NCBI GenBank assembly: GCA_963678675.1
Contig: OY783195.1
Span: 16,957,342 to 17,021,341 of the forward strand
Direction of reading: 5' to 3'
Length of the DNA: 64,000 nt
From: Xiphydria camelus
Taxonomy: Eukaryota; Arthropoda; Insecta; Hymenoptera; Xiphydriidae
How positions within the stretch are numbered: position 1 is the stretch's first letter; each line of letters opens with the position of its first letter. The notes beneath the pieces were generated by a model, which saw nothing but the letters and a program-made list of their open reading frames with translations, did no database searches and was not told where the DNA came from. The translations under genes and the position numbers were made by a program. Positions 53,829 through 64,000 of this stretch are shown piece by piece.

Positions 53829-54814
53829 CAGGGTGGACCAGGTTAAACGTCATTTTTTTTGATATGATAGAACAAAAAAAAAGTAAACTCATAAGAAAAT
53901 TTTTTTCAAAAATGTTTCCTAACAAAGATACAGGATGTCAAAGTTTCGAAAAAAAAAATGGTTTTCTTATAATAACTCCTAAACTACTTGATCGATTTCC
54001 ATGAAATTTCGCACACAGGCTAATGTAGAACAGATCTAAGCAATAACTAAATAATTTTAAAAAATTCTCCAGTGGCGTAAATACTAGGGGCCGGTACCAT
54101 CCTTTCCCCCTCCCAATCTTCGGCAACACTGGATATTTTGCAAAGAAAATTTCATTATTGGATTCCCCGTTTAATTTAAAGAAAAAAATCACCCTTGCAA
54201 ATTTTTGATTTGTGACTTCGTTTTTTAGATATTTATTTAAATTTATAGGGTTTCGAAACTTTGACACCCTATATCTTTGTTAGGGAACATTTTTGAAAAA
54301 AATGTTCTCATGAGAATCTATTTTCTTTGTTGCTCTATCACATATCATAATTAATGCAGTTCAACCTAGCTTTGGCCTGCTCGCAACCCTATAAATTAAA
54401 ATAAATATCTCAAAAACGAAGCCATAAATCAAAAATTTGCAAGGGTGATTTTTGTCTCTAAATTAAACGGGGAATCCAATAATTAAATTTTCTTTGCAAA
54501 ATATCCAGTGGCGCCGAAGATTTGGAGGAGGAAAGGGGGGTACCGGCCCCTAGTATCTACGACACTGGAGAATTTTTAAAAATTATTTAATTATTGCTTA
54601 GATCTGTTCTACATTAGCCTGTGTGCGAAATTTCATGGAAATCGATCAAGTAGTTTAGGAGTTATGATGAGAAAACCATTTTTTTTTTCGAAACTTTGAC
54701 ATCCTGTATCTTTGTTAGGAAACATTTTTGAACAAAATTTTCTTATGAAAGTCTACTTTTTTGTTGTTGTTCTATCACATATCAAAAAAATGACGTTTAA
54801 CCTGGTCCACCCTG
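53829..54814. mobile_element. Palindromic TA-CAGGGT element, 986 bp
   Basis: Ends CAGGGTGGACCAGGTTAAAC and complement, flanked by TA. Arms of about 410 bp (53829-54240 and 54400-54814) are close to reverse complements. The centre repeats the subterminal phrase CACCCTATATCTTTGTTAGG, indicating rearrangement. No transposase frame. Confidence 0.85.
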
Positions 54815-54933
54815 TATATGTCAATTTTATGGTGGCTCTGAAAAGAGCCATTTTTGCACCATTCATAACATGGGTACCGAATGAATCGATCAGATGGCGG
54901 TGGCGCTTCTAAAGCAAGTGTTCAATTTGGCCG

Positions 54934-55943
54934 CTATCGATGTTCTGCTGGCACATCATCGTAACTCGCCTGTAGAAGCTTCGACAGACCTTTCATAAGG
55001 TCTTCGCCGTTATTTTTGCACACTGCACGAATGAGCCATTTGTCCTCGGTTCCATTAATCTGCCGCCCGTTAAAGATTCTCCTCTTCAGATAACCCCAGA
55101 GGAAAGAATCAAGATGAGTGAGGTCTGGAGATCTGGGAGGCCATTCCGTCAGTCCACGCAATCCTATCCCATTTTCTCCGAAAACTATATCAAGAAACTG
55201 GCGGACACAAACACTCGTATGCGCTAAAGCGCCATCCTGTTGAAAGACGACGTTTTCCTCTCTAGCAACATTCGCAAGTGTCGGAAGGACCTCTTCCTTC
55301 TTCATGGCCAAATATCTCGTGGCATTCATGTTACCTTGAAAGAAAATTGGACCAATGATGGTTTCCCTCTACATTCCCAACGCCCTAAAGTCGACGTCGC
55401 AACGGGATGTGAGAATTCTCTGTCGCCTAATACCGGTAGTAATACGAGCGAACTTCACCGTTTGTTCAGAACGTACACTCATCGTTAAAAGTTGTTTTGG
55501 TAAGCGGCTACTCTTCTCAAAATCTCCCAGCAAAACGTTAAACGACTCGCCCTGTCGTTCACCCTAAGGGCCTGGTGGACTTGACCCTTAAACGATTTGT
55601 GACGATGTAGGCGGAGGATCTTGCGAACTGTCGTCTTCGATACTCCAATATCCCTCTCAATACACCTCAACTATAGCTGCATTTCCTCTGCAATGGAATC
55701 CAGGATGACTACCTTGCAGTTTTAGTCCCTGATGGAAGGGCGTCCCAAATTTGTAAGGTTCGCTGTTAAAGCCGTCCGACGGAACTTCCTTAGCAATTTG
55801 CCAAGCATGCACTTGTTGAGACCTGAACTCATCGGGTGACGCTGCTGGAAAATCCTACTCGTTTCTTTAAGGCTATAGTGCCCTAGCAAGACCATGAGCT
55901 CTGCCTTCTCCTTATTCGTATAACGAACCACTTTCGTCATCAA
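54934..55943 (-). pseudogene. DUF4817-type mariner/IS630 transposase relic
   Basis: From the 3' side on the minus strand: an N-terminal DUF4817-like HTH (YTNKEKAELMVLLGHYSLKE, RKFRRTALTANLTNLGRPS), a second HTH (IGVSKTTVRKILRLHRHKSF), and then the DDE core with VVFQQDGALAHTSVCVRQFL and LTEWPPRSPDLTHLDSFLWG. Two frameshifts and several stops break about 1 kb of coding DNA. The first catalytic Asp region lies in the damaged middle. Confidence 0.82.
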
Positions 55944-56784
55944 AAATCAGTGAACAATCGCAAGGATTGCACTCAATGACACACGCTCTCAATCACCGCG
56001 ATGAAAATTTTGGAACACTCATCTGCGCCGCTATAACAGTGGAAAATTTTCTGGTGGAAAAATCTTGCTAATAAATGTCTAAAAAACAGAAGTTAACGTA
56101 AAAATGTTCTAACAAAGAAAAACATTGTGCATGGAGTCCACGCGCGACAAAAGTGAAAGTACTTGCTTATTAGTTATAAATAGAGATACATTATTAGTAT
56201 TTTTTTATTGAACAAGAAATAATAATTGACAATAGTAAGGATGAGAGTATGATCTTAAATGAAAAATCAATTCAATATTAATGTTTTCAAATATACTTTG
56301 GCTTCAGTCTTCTTCTCCTCATCGATCGCCTCTGAGCCGACAGAACGGTCATGTTTCTTAGGTCGTTGGAGCTCACCTAGCTCCTTCGAGGAAATTGTTC
56401 CATACCGGCTGCATGACTGAGCGCTAAACCTGTAACCATATGAAACACAAGAATGTGAAAAAATGATAAAACTTTTGATCCACATGTCTTTTTTGTAATA
56501 ATTTCATTAAATTAATTATTAAGACTTACCCTACTTCGTAGAAAGCTCGATATTATTTCCCCCTTGTAGGCTCTTACTTCCAAGAGTTTCCTCGCCACAA
56601 TTTTTTAATTAATAACTCGCGCTCGCGTTAAATAACGACGCCTCCTTAATCAAAAAATCGTACCCAAACCGAACTGCACTCGCAGACGGCACCTGCCAAC
56701 CGCCGCGGATGACCACGCATGCGCATTCACGCTTCTCCGTTGACTTTCTATTGGACGAGGAGATCCAGAGCTGTACTCCACCAG
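55944..56784. other. Unassigned, with one splice-bounded frame
   Basis: On the minus strand, 56429-56267 follows an acceptor TACAG and stays open for about 54 codons (CSRYGTISSKELGELQRPKK, HDRSVGSEAIDEEKKTEAK) to a stop. I do not recognise it. It could be a last exon of a TE or host gene. The rest shows nothing. Confidence 0.3.
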
Positions 56785-56905
56785 ATACGGGGGTGCTCAT
56801 ACAAAACTCGTAGTTTTGATATGCCCTCTTTGATCGCGGTTATACTATAGACTCTCACGTACCGTTCAATTACGCTCGCCTCAATCCAAGTTCCTCGACT
56901 GAATG
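56785..56905. repeat. Inverted repeat, right partner (with 53500-53660)
   Basis: Complement of 53500-53660, with CAAAACTCGTAGTTTTGATA in both. Confidence 0.65.
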
Positions 56906-57648
56906 CACGGCGGACAGATTTTCAACTCACATGTTTGGTCAGGGTAGAGAACCTGTAGATAGGGGACGTGATAGAGTTCGATCAGTTCACGAAATCATTG
57001 TCGTTTAGCTAGAGGGCAGGCAGGTCGTATAGTTGTGGGGATCTGAGGATCTCTCACTGATCGTGCGTGGAGTGGAAGTGACGAAGGAAGCGATAGTTAT
57101 AAATATAACGAGAGTTATTTATCAACTCAACTATCGATGATAACACACTTTGCGAGAGTCGAGCAGGAGAGCTGCGTCCGGACGTTCGTCGTGGGCTCAT
57201 GTGAGGCTTGCGACTCTAGTGGCGCGGCTAGCTGTCGTCACCAGGAGTGTGGTGATCGGTTGGTCACCAGGTGTGCGACGATTGCCTGGCCGCCAGAGGC
57301 GTGGCGATCGCTCGGTCGAAACATAGTACGCATGCGCAGAGCACATGATATCACGCGTCGAGTAGGTGAAGGAAAAGTGGAAATGACGCTTGAAGATGGC
57401 ATTGCCTTAGAGATACTTGACTGGAAGGTGGTGAGCAGTGGCCAAGCCTGCATTGGAGACTATTGGAGATGCCGATTGACATTGAGTGACTGAGACGGAC
57501 ACTGACGTGTTTTAACCGAGAATATTTATATTCTTCATGAATTTTGAATAGTACCTCGCAGTGAATAAAATTACTTTTACTTATTAAAGATTTCTTTTAT
57601 TTTAGCAAATTCATTCTTTATGGGTCTTAAAAGAGAATTTTTTAGGTA
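56906..57648 (+). other. Unassigned region, possible LTR or 3' end
   Basis: GC-rich first half with one open frame (57137-57493) rich in Cys/Arg that I cannot assign. AATAAA at 57564-57569 is followed by T-rich DNA. No paired repeat was found to confirm an LTR. Confidence 0.3.
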
Positions 57649-57860
57649 CATCCGGGGTCACGAATTCTGTCGCCGGTGACTTTTCAAAATGTCATTTTTA
57701 GACAAACTAGTCAATGAAAAATTTGTTTTCATGTTCTCGTTAACTACGGCGGTGTTTGTCCTGACTAATGAAAGCATAAAAATTGATTGATCATTGGTTA
57801 GCCTACGTTTAAAAATTACAGTTTAAAAATGACCAGCGACAGAATCCGCGTCCCCGGATG
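57649..57860. mobile_element. Tc1/mariner-type MITE, 212 bp
   Basis: Ends CATCCGGGGTCACGAATTCT and complement, about 32-bp arms, flanked by TA (57647-57648 and 57861-57862). Non-coding. Confidence 0.8.
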
Positions 57861-59260
57861 TAGTTTCCTTAAAGGGAAGCGGGTAGGCGAGGATGCATCC
57901 TAAAGAGTATGCGGGGTGGGGAATGAGGAACGGCGGCATGGTGGGAAAAGGGTAATGGGTTAGGTTAGATGTTGTTTAGTTATGAAATCAGCGTCGATCA
58001 CGTAGATGGCGTTGAACTATTGAGCTATTGTATGAGAAAGGGGGGGGGGGGGTCAGCATTTAACACGGCAGTTCCCCTACCCAGACGTGGGCGCAAGCCT
58101 GCACTGTTCCTGACATCAGCCAATAGCGGGATCGGTACCCCCAAATATAGCATGATGCGATGGCCCTTATTCGAGTAGCGATTCGATATTGGCTTGCGTC
58201 AGACGGTGTAGGCCACACAGCCAGAATCACTGGGTAAAGGCTATAGCAGGATAAGCATGGTCAATCTGCCTTGGAATGAAATCTTTTCGTAAATAAGAGT
58301 CCTTTGAATATCTCGTTGAAAAAAAATTTGACCAAAATTTCAGCTCCCCACATCAAGCAGTTCCTGAGAAATTGTGAAAAACGTGATTTTTTATTTCTTA
58401 TTTTTCTCTCGGCCGCTATTGCAGATACTCTTACAAAAAAAAATGTGGTTGCAAAGTATGTCAAACCGTACTTGAAAAAATACTTGTTGACTTATCTCGC
58501 GCTATTCCCGATTTTTTAAAAATTCCTAAAATTTTCAAAATTTCTTTTCTCGCGTATACGAAAAAACGTCACCGCCAAAAAATTTGAGAATGTGTATTTC
58601 ATCAAAATACACCTCTTCAAATTTTTTCAGAATTTTTAAAAATACACTTTTTGAGAAAAAACGAAAAATCGCCTTTTTCGGCTTTTTTTTGAGGTTTCAC
58701 TTTTTTATATGGGATATTTTTATTTTCTGACAATATATCAAATGGAACATGGAACACCTCTGAAGGTTTCTATTATATTCTGCCGTAGTTTGTAGCGTGG
58801 TTAATAGATGGCGCCACGTGAATCGTATATATTATATACATTTCAGTAGGGCCACATATATTGTTCCTCTTTTCGCTTAAATACTGTATCTAACCTTAAT
58901 AAAAATGGTATCGATATAATCATGCTTCTGTAAAGAATTGGCGAAAATTACTTTTTCTTCGATCCAGCTTTTTTTAATTAAATAAATATGAGTAACAATT
59001 AGGTTCCTTATATTCGCCCCTGCCATTTAGCGGTGTTTGATTGAAGCTTGTTCTCAATTGTTAGTTTTGTCTTATTCCGACAGATAGCTGCATTGTACAT
59101 ACATTCTAACTTCTAGAGATAAAGTATAATGATGTTAATGATTGTAGCAATAAAAACAGCTAGTCAAACGGTTTTTTATTCAAAGTAATTATTTATATTT
59201 TCTATGAAAAAGTAGTGAATAGTTTACAAAATCTAATATGGTAAATACATAACTGAGAGA

Positions 59261-59864
59261 CTAATCTTCGTCACTATCCTCTTCGATGATTGGTTCAACT
59301 TGCTCGACATCAAAAATCTTCGTTAGTATCTCTGCTGGTCTAATGATTGATGATAAATATCTGGCACATGACAAGTAGTAAATAACGGAAGCTAGATGTG
59401 AACAACAACCAATTGTTCTTAATCCATTAGGACAGTCACATGTGTACCGTAAAATTCCAGCACGCGCGACCAATAGAATTCGGTTTGTACTCTATGTAGC
59501 ACTTATATGACTTTCTATTTACATGTCGTGACCTGACTTCGAACTTAACTATATTTGGTTGCTCTATCACATAATTAACATTAATATTACCATCATCGTC
59601 CATCATTTCTGCTAGATAGGATATTGTTTGAGAAACTTGGTAAGAGCCGGTAAAAAAGATCTTCAATTCCTGTTCTGTGATTTCTGGGAAATCCTCTAAA
59701 TCAGCCGATTTTAACAACTTGAAGGTCTTTTTCCTCCTATTCCATTTTGCGTCCATCACTTCGATAGCTAACGTGTTTTCAACAGCTTTTCTAGAGTTTA
59801 TCTGATGTACAATTTCTCGAAATAAACCTTTATCTGAATTCAATCGGTGACCAAAGAGTTTCAC
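59261..59864 (-). pseudogene. SWIM zinc-finger transposon protein, C-terminal part
   Basis: Minus strand: LKIFFTGSYQVSQTISYLAE and IVKFEVRSRHVNRKSYKCYI. After one shift near 59465, the finger YTCDCPNGLRTIGCCSHLAS (C-x-C ... C-x-H) follows, with ARYLSSIIRPAEIL and an acidic end. This C-terminal layout is shared by a large group of insect/cnidarian transposon-encoded proteins; I cannot name the superfamily. The catalytic part is missing. Confidence 0.7.
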
Positions 59865-60019
59865 AAATTCATAATTTCGAGGTTAGACGCTTCGATCTCC
59901 CGAATTGACACCAACTCTAACTACCGACTCGACTTCTACCGGTATTAAATGACTCAAGTACCGACTAAGCCTCCCCGAAGGTAACTTCAAACTGGCCAAT
60001 ATAGAGTGGGACATACGAT
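59862..60019 (+). repeat. Dispersed repeat Y, copy 2
   Basis: Direct copy of 37635-37793. It ends exactly where the right arm of the 58229-60495 palindrome starts. Confidence 0.8.
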
Positions 60020-60514
60020 ATAAAGAAGTGAAACCTCAAAAAAAGCCAAAAAGACGATTTTTCGTTTTCTCTCAAAATGTGTTTTTAAAAATTCCGAAAA
60101 AATTTGAAGAGGTGTATTTTGATGAAATACACATTCTCAAATTTTTTGGCGGTGACGTTTTCTCGTATACGCGAGAAAAAAAATTTTGAAAATTTTAGGA
60201 ATTTTTTAAAAATCGGGAAAAGCGCGAGATAAGTCAACAAGTATTTTTTTTAAGTACAGTTTGACTTACTTTGCAGTCACATTTTTTTTTGTAAGAGTAT
60301 CTGCAATAGCGGCCGAGAGAAAAATAATAAATAAAAAATCACGTTTTACACGATTTCTCAGGAACTGCTTGAGGTGGGGAGCTGAAATTTTGGTCAAAAT
60401 TTTTTTTCAGAGAGATGTTCAAAGGACTTATTTACGAAAAGATTTCATTCCAAGGCAGATTGACCATGCTTATCCTGCTACAGCCTTTACACCCTGTATA
60501 TGTTTTGACAAATA

Positions 60515-60880
60515 CGAGGGCAGAGTGAAAAGTCTGATAATTTTTAGTAGATGGTGGTACGATCGCAAAGATGAATATACCGCCCCCATTTGGCGAAAAA
60601 AAAGGTTCTGTCCCACCACGCAATGCACCTGCCCATTCGTCTGTCATTGCAACAGCGAAATTGGTCGATTTGAAGTTCGAATTGCTGCCGTATCCACCTT
60701 ATTCACCGGATTTGGCTCCCTGCGACTTCTTTCTCTTCCCAAACTTGAAAACATGGCAGGCTCGAAAGAAATAATTCTCATCAAACGAAGAGGTCATCGT
60801 CACAGCAGGGGGCTACTTTACAGACTTTGGGGCGCACCACCATCTGATAGAAAAGTATCGAACTTTTCACTCTGCCCTCG
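60515..60880 (+). mobile_element. Mariner deletion derivative, 366 bp
   Basis: Ends CGAGGGCAGAGTGAAAAGT and complement, flanked by TA. A different mariner lineage from 8023-8588. The internal deletion leaves only the region around the last catalytic Asp. Confidence 0.85.
60571..60774 (+). pseudogene. Mariner transposase fragment with SPDLAPCDFF
   Basis: Encodes NAPAHSSVIATAKLVDLKFE then LPYPPYSPDLAPCDFFLFPN, the block around the third Asp of DD34D mariners, ending at TAA. Upstream HTH and first Asp are deleted. Confidence 0.82.
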
Positions 60881-61324
60881 TATGTACTTAAATTATTTTC
60901 GTTATTTTCATGTTATGAAAAAATTGTTTAAACAGAATTATTGGGGTCGAGGGAGACATTACAATAATATATACTTATACATGTACATGGGTGATTCTTT
61001 TCTAATTGCGACCTTTGCGTCCAGCCTTCTTACCACCTTGGTTATAGAATATTGAACAAAATTCCTTAACTATGTTAAAGATATGTTGGTACTTGAAGTA
61101 CCTAAATCCCACTTCCTAGTAAAAGTTGCAATCATTCAGTATAAAGTCGCGGAAAAGACCACAAGTATCAGTATCGTGGCATGTCCTACATCACATCATT
61201 TCTTACTTTCCTTAATTATTTTCCTTTGCAATCCAATATACGAGAATGTCAGTAATAAATATCGTAGTATTACGTGCTCTACGACGATGCACAGTAGTAA
61301 TATTCAAATATTCATTTTTGAACC
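60881..61324. other. No recognised feature
   Basis: AT-rich with short frames. It may include the decayed upstream part of the protein at 61325-62233. Confidence 0.3.
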
Positions 61325-62233
61325 GAAATTTGCCTTGCCCAAACATTACTACCTCTGACGACTACTACAGACGTCAACTAAACTTCATTAGTTTCAACAT
61401 CCATGTCCTTTCAACTCAACAGGCAGTTTTCTACACGTACGATGAGTCTATAGCAAAAAAAGGAGCTGAAGATGTTTGCTCTATGTTGCATCATTTCGTA
61501 TGCAACATTTTGTTCCCAACAGTAAAGGAACTTACGATATTTTGCGACTCATGTGGAGGGAAAAATAAAAATTTTACATTTATAAGGTTTTACACTATTT
61601 GGTAACCTAAAAAGGGAAATTGGGAACCATCAAAGATATTTTCCCGGTTCGAGGCTACTCTTACATGGAGTGCGACCGTGATATGAGTATTATCAAACAA
61701 AATTCATACACTAAAACTTCTGAGGAATGGAGAGATGTTTTCAGGAACGCCCGTGTAAAACCGACTCCTTTTCAAGTGGTAGATTGTGGCCAGGATCTCG
61801 ATATTTTCCAAAATTGGACTGAACATCTGTCGTCCATTTATTCCAAAAAGTGTCCATTCCCCAACAGACCAATAAGAATGCTCAAAATAAGTGCCACCAG
61901 GAGAATTTAGTTTACTACAAAGCACCTTACTCTGGCCCGTACACAAGTTCTCCATTATTGAATCCACTGCCGCCTATGAAAACTCTGACTTCGAAAAAAA
62001 GAAAACAGGCACCTGCGAAGCCAGCCGTGGAACTGAAGAGATTATACGATGGGAAACTCCCTATTAAACCTCCCAAATTCAGAGATCTCCTTCACCTCTT
62101 ACAATTTTTGGAAAAGCCGGAAGCGAGTTTTTACCAAAGCTTGAAGTCTGGCGGACTTGAAGACGACGACGACGCCAACGATTACATCGACGACCCTCCC
62201 ATTGATGCTACAAACCCTGAAGAAGACGAGTGA
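61325..62233 (+). pseudogene. Transposon-encoded DDE-like protein (DUF7869-like)
   Basis: Three frames joined by shifts near 61590 and 61905 carry YYRRQLNFISFNIHVLSTQQ, FCDSCGGKNKNFTFIRF (an acidic motif of an RNase H-like fold), YMECDRDMSIIKQNSY and KCPFPNRPIRMLKISAT, then an acidic C-terminus (GLEDDDDANDYIDD). I know the pattern from arthropod proteins annotated with a DUF7869-type domain. The mechanism is not established to my knowledge. The original start is not identifiable. Confidence 0.6.
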
Positions 62234-62517
62234 ATCCGCCAATATTTCAATGTTGGTGATTTTTTCTCTATTTTTGGAACATTATTATTTTGTTGCGTTG
62301 GTAATAACCTTTTTTTGTAAATTTTGGGTAAATTTTTTGTAAACAAATTAGTGTAAAAATTGTGCAAAAGAAAATTGTTTTGTAAATACATATTTAATGG
62401 ACATTTAACTACATTTTTGCATTCTTTAAAGTAATTTCTTCTCCCCATTGTTTGGTTTAGGGGTAAAAGAGGGTTAAAATTCGCATTTTGTAACGCATGA
62501 GTCGCAGTCAAGGCGGC

Positions 62518-62588
62518 TTACGTCACCTCGCGAGGCGGCTTACGTCACCTCACGAGGCATAAGGAGCAGTTCGGGATGCAATGACTCA
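62518..62588 (+). promoter_or_regulatory. Cluster of CRE/AP-1-like bZIP sites
   Basis: TTACGTCA occurs twice 22 bp apart inside the repeated phrase GGCGGCTTACGTCACCTC, and TGACTCA follows at 62582-62588. All lie 100-170 bp upstream of the TATA-like sequence. Binding is inferred from consensus only. Confidence 0.5.
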
Positions 62589-62732
62589 TCCCGCGCATAC
62601 GGAGTCATCTCAAGCACGGACGACGGAGAAGGTCCCGGTCAGATATCACCAACGGCTGCGATTGGTGCGCAGCTAGGACCCCCAAGGGCCTTATAAGACG
62701 GCCAGCGAGCAGCCACCAGTAGACTGATTCGA

Positions 62733-63062
62733 GCATCTCGCTAGCGGCAGCATTCGCTCCGCGATCACCACTAGCCCTCGATCCTCACCAGCAGACCGAC
62801 TCGAGCATCGATAGTGGCAGTCTTCGCTCCGCGAACACCACTATCCCTCGAAGTCCACCGCGAGATCTGACCCGAGTCGTTAGCGGCAGTCTTCGCTCTG
62901 CGAACACCCTAACGCTCGGGGCTCTCCGATCGACGTTCACGACCGAGAGGGCAGTATTCGCTCCGTGAACACCCTCTCGCTCGCCGTCGCTGACGGCCCT
63001 ACGCTGTCCCGGCTTGAGGTTCGCTAGCGGCAGTATTCGCTCCGCGAACACCCTAGCGAACT
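62733..63062 (+). ncRNA. Five tandem two-stem hairpins with covarying outer stems
   Basis: Each unit has an inner hairpin TTCGC-TCC-GCGAA (inner stems start at 62753, 62823, 62892, 62957 and 63036). It is set in GGCAGtN...CACC and an outer stem whose sequence changes while pairing is kept: GCTAG/CTAGC, GATAG/CTATC, GTTAG/CTAAC, GAGAG/CTCTC and TTCGCTAG/CTAGCGAA. Further flanks (CGAG/CTCG, CCCGAG/CTCGGG) pair in units 1-3. The units lie between TATA and AATAAA, so they should be transcribed. Function unknown. Confidence 0.7.
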
Positions 63063-63400
63063 CGCCGCTCCAACCGACGTTTTCACGTCGCCTCGCCTAC
63101 TCGACGAGCTCCTACGTAGACGATTCACGTTCACTTCCGGCCCTACGACGGTATCCGAGACGCTAGCAGTACCCGGCACGCTACGACTGACGTAGCCTTC
63201 CCAGGGGACGGCTCTCTCGACGCATCCACGCAGCCAGCCCGGTCTCGCACCTTCGACGCTTCTCTCATTTTTATCCCTCCCGGGATCGATATTCCCCCAC
63301 ATACACGCTCACACACCCACCATCTGTACGCCCTTATCTCGAATAAACAATTGTTATCGTTTATCCTCGTTTTGTGCGTCTTCCCCCCTCTTATAATTTT

Positions 63401-64000
63401 AAATTCGATGTTTTTATGAAATATCATCCAATATTTTGAAAAACAGTTATCTGGAAAACATATTGTGAATCTGCATAGTTGGAGATTCAAATACAACATT
63501 TTTTGTATTTTTAAAACTGTTTTTCTAGTCACCATTAGTTGGTAAACTTTAACATTAATTTTTCTCTAAATCAGCTTTGGGCCGATGACGGGGTTTTTCC
63601 CTTGGACTCTTCAACTCCAAGTGCCATAGCAGCTTGTCTTGTTTGAACAAATTTGATTTCATATTTCAGCAGGATTTACAGTTTTAGTTTCCTCGCTTTT
63701 GTAAAATATTTTTTTTTTATTAAATACGTTCTTCTAACATCTATGTCCTTACACTATGTCCTTATCATTTTTGGTATACCCCACTTTAACCAAGCGACAG
63801 CGGGTAGAACGCGGTTTACCCGGGTAAAGCCCGAAACGTGTGTTATTTAAATTATATTTCAAACATTACCCATGTTTCGTGGGTACTATGGAGTTTACCC
63901 GGGTAATCCTAGGTTTAGCCGTTATTCTAACTTTACCCATAACATAAATATAATTTCTACAAAATCCCGTAATGCTCAACTTGAAATACCGACTTTTTCA
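63401..64000. other. No gene recognised; TTTACCCGGGTAAA palindromes
   Basis: AT-rich DNA. TTTACCCGGGTAAA at 63818 and TTTACCCGGGTAA at 63895 are repeated palindromes near the window edge and could mark another inverted-repeat element running off the end. Confidence 0.35.

Larger units (their letters stand above)
58229..60495. mobile_element. Large palindromic element enclosing a SWIM-type transposase relic
   Basis: Arms of about 480 bp (58229-58712 and 60024-60495) are reverse complements (GGATAAGCATGGTCAATCTG ... TGAGGTTTCACTT). The right end reads ...TTTACACCCTG then TA, giving a CAGGGTGTAAAGGC terminus; the left end is degenerate. The 1.3-kb centre holds unrelated DNA with a minus-strand relic and repeat Y. 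Confidence 0.8.
62489..63400 (+). mobile_element. LTR-like promoter/leader region, solo LTR candidate
   Basis: Begins TGTAACGCATGAG and has bZIP-type sites: two TTACGTCA (62518, 62540) within 22-bp direct repeats, and TGACTCA at 62582. A TATA-like CTTATAAGACG lies near 62690 and AATAAA at 63341. Five hairpin repeats lie between TATA and AATAAA. No coding region and no partner LTR; the right end is not defined. It could also be a host promoter-like unit, but the TG start and signal order fit an LTR. Confidence 0.5.

Noticed and set aside
53665..53925. Proline-run peptide on the minus strand
   Set aside because: Produced by a G-run at 53773-53797, not a protein domain.
57137..57493. 118-codon Cys/Arg-rich frame
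   Set aside because: Possibly coding by length, but it has no recognised domain and lies in a GC-rich LTR-like stretch; left as unassigned.

Overview
This is eukaryotic, almost certainly insect, DNA; a hymenopteran (ant-like) genome is my best guess, but the sequence does not prove it. I see no bacterial or viral operon structure. What I see is a dense nest of transposable elements (TEs), AT-rich spacers, two canonical splice-site-bounded reading frames on the minus strand, and many decayed transposases. The best host-gene candidate is a short phase 1-1 exon at 38599-38679 (minus) that I read as a CELF/Bruno-type RNA-binding-protein exon. Much of the window may therefore be intron or flank of that gene.

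Layout. 1-3050: a mosaic of short inverted-repeat elements (MITEs) inserted into or beside each other, plus a Harbinger relic. 4081-6461: a Penelope-like remnant with a GIY-YIG nuclease end and a complete hammerhead-ribozyme core. 6644-10099: two large palindromic elements with TA-CAGGGT ends, one split by a mariner. 10781-23682: a minus-strand Ty3/gypsy-type LTR retrotransposon (element A, 5-bp duplication AACGG) whose 5' LTR is split by a second, plus-strand one (element B, 4-bp duplication AAGG). Element B's gag is split by a 2.3-kb foldback element, and element A's gag is split by a TTAA-flanked MITE. 25128-28863: an element with ~350-bp inverted repeats and a CENP-B/pogo-like transposase relic. 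29895-33340: a nearly intact piggyBac with a predicted intron and one frameshift, sitting in LTR-leader-like DNA with tandem repeats and a primer-binding-site-like motif. 34352-45480: MITEs, a SINE-like Pol III unit, an endonuclease relic, the host exon, a nested inverted-repeat complex broken by a solo LTR, and a Helentron-like element. 45941-53000: nested palindromes, Harbinger and mariner relics and a piggyBac-type MITE. 53500-60495: further large palindromes enclosing a DUF4817-type mariner relic and a SWIM-finger transposase relic. 60515-62233: a mariner deletion derivative and an unassigned transposon protein. 62489-63400: an LTR-like promoter region whose transcribed part holds five copies of a two-stem hairpin with compensatory stem changes.

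How the parts relate. Nothing here forms a host pathway. The logic is insertion history: target-site duplications (TA, TAA, TTAA, AAGG, AACGG, GTGG) give the relative order of many insertions. The two observations I rate highest are the hammerhead core beside the Penelope-like remnant and the five covarying hairpins in the LTR-like region. A third is that a CAGGGT terminus with TA flanks is shared by at least six otherwise different palindromic elements.
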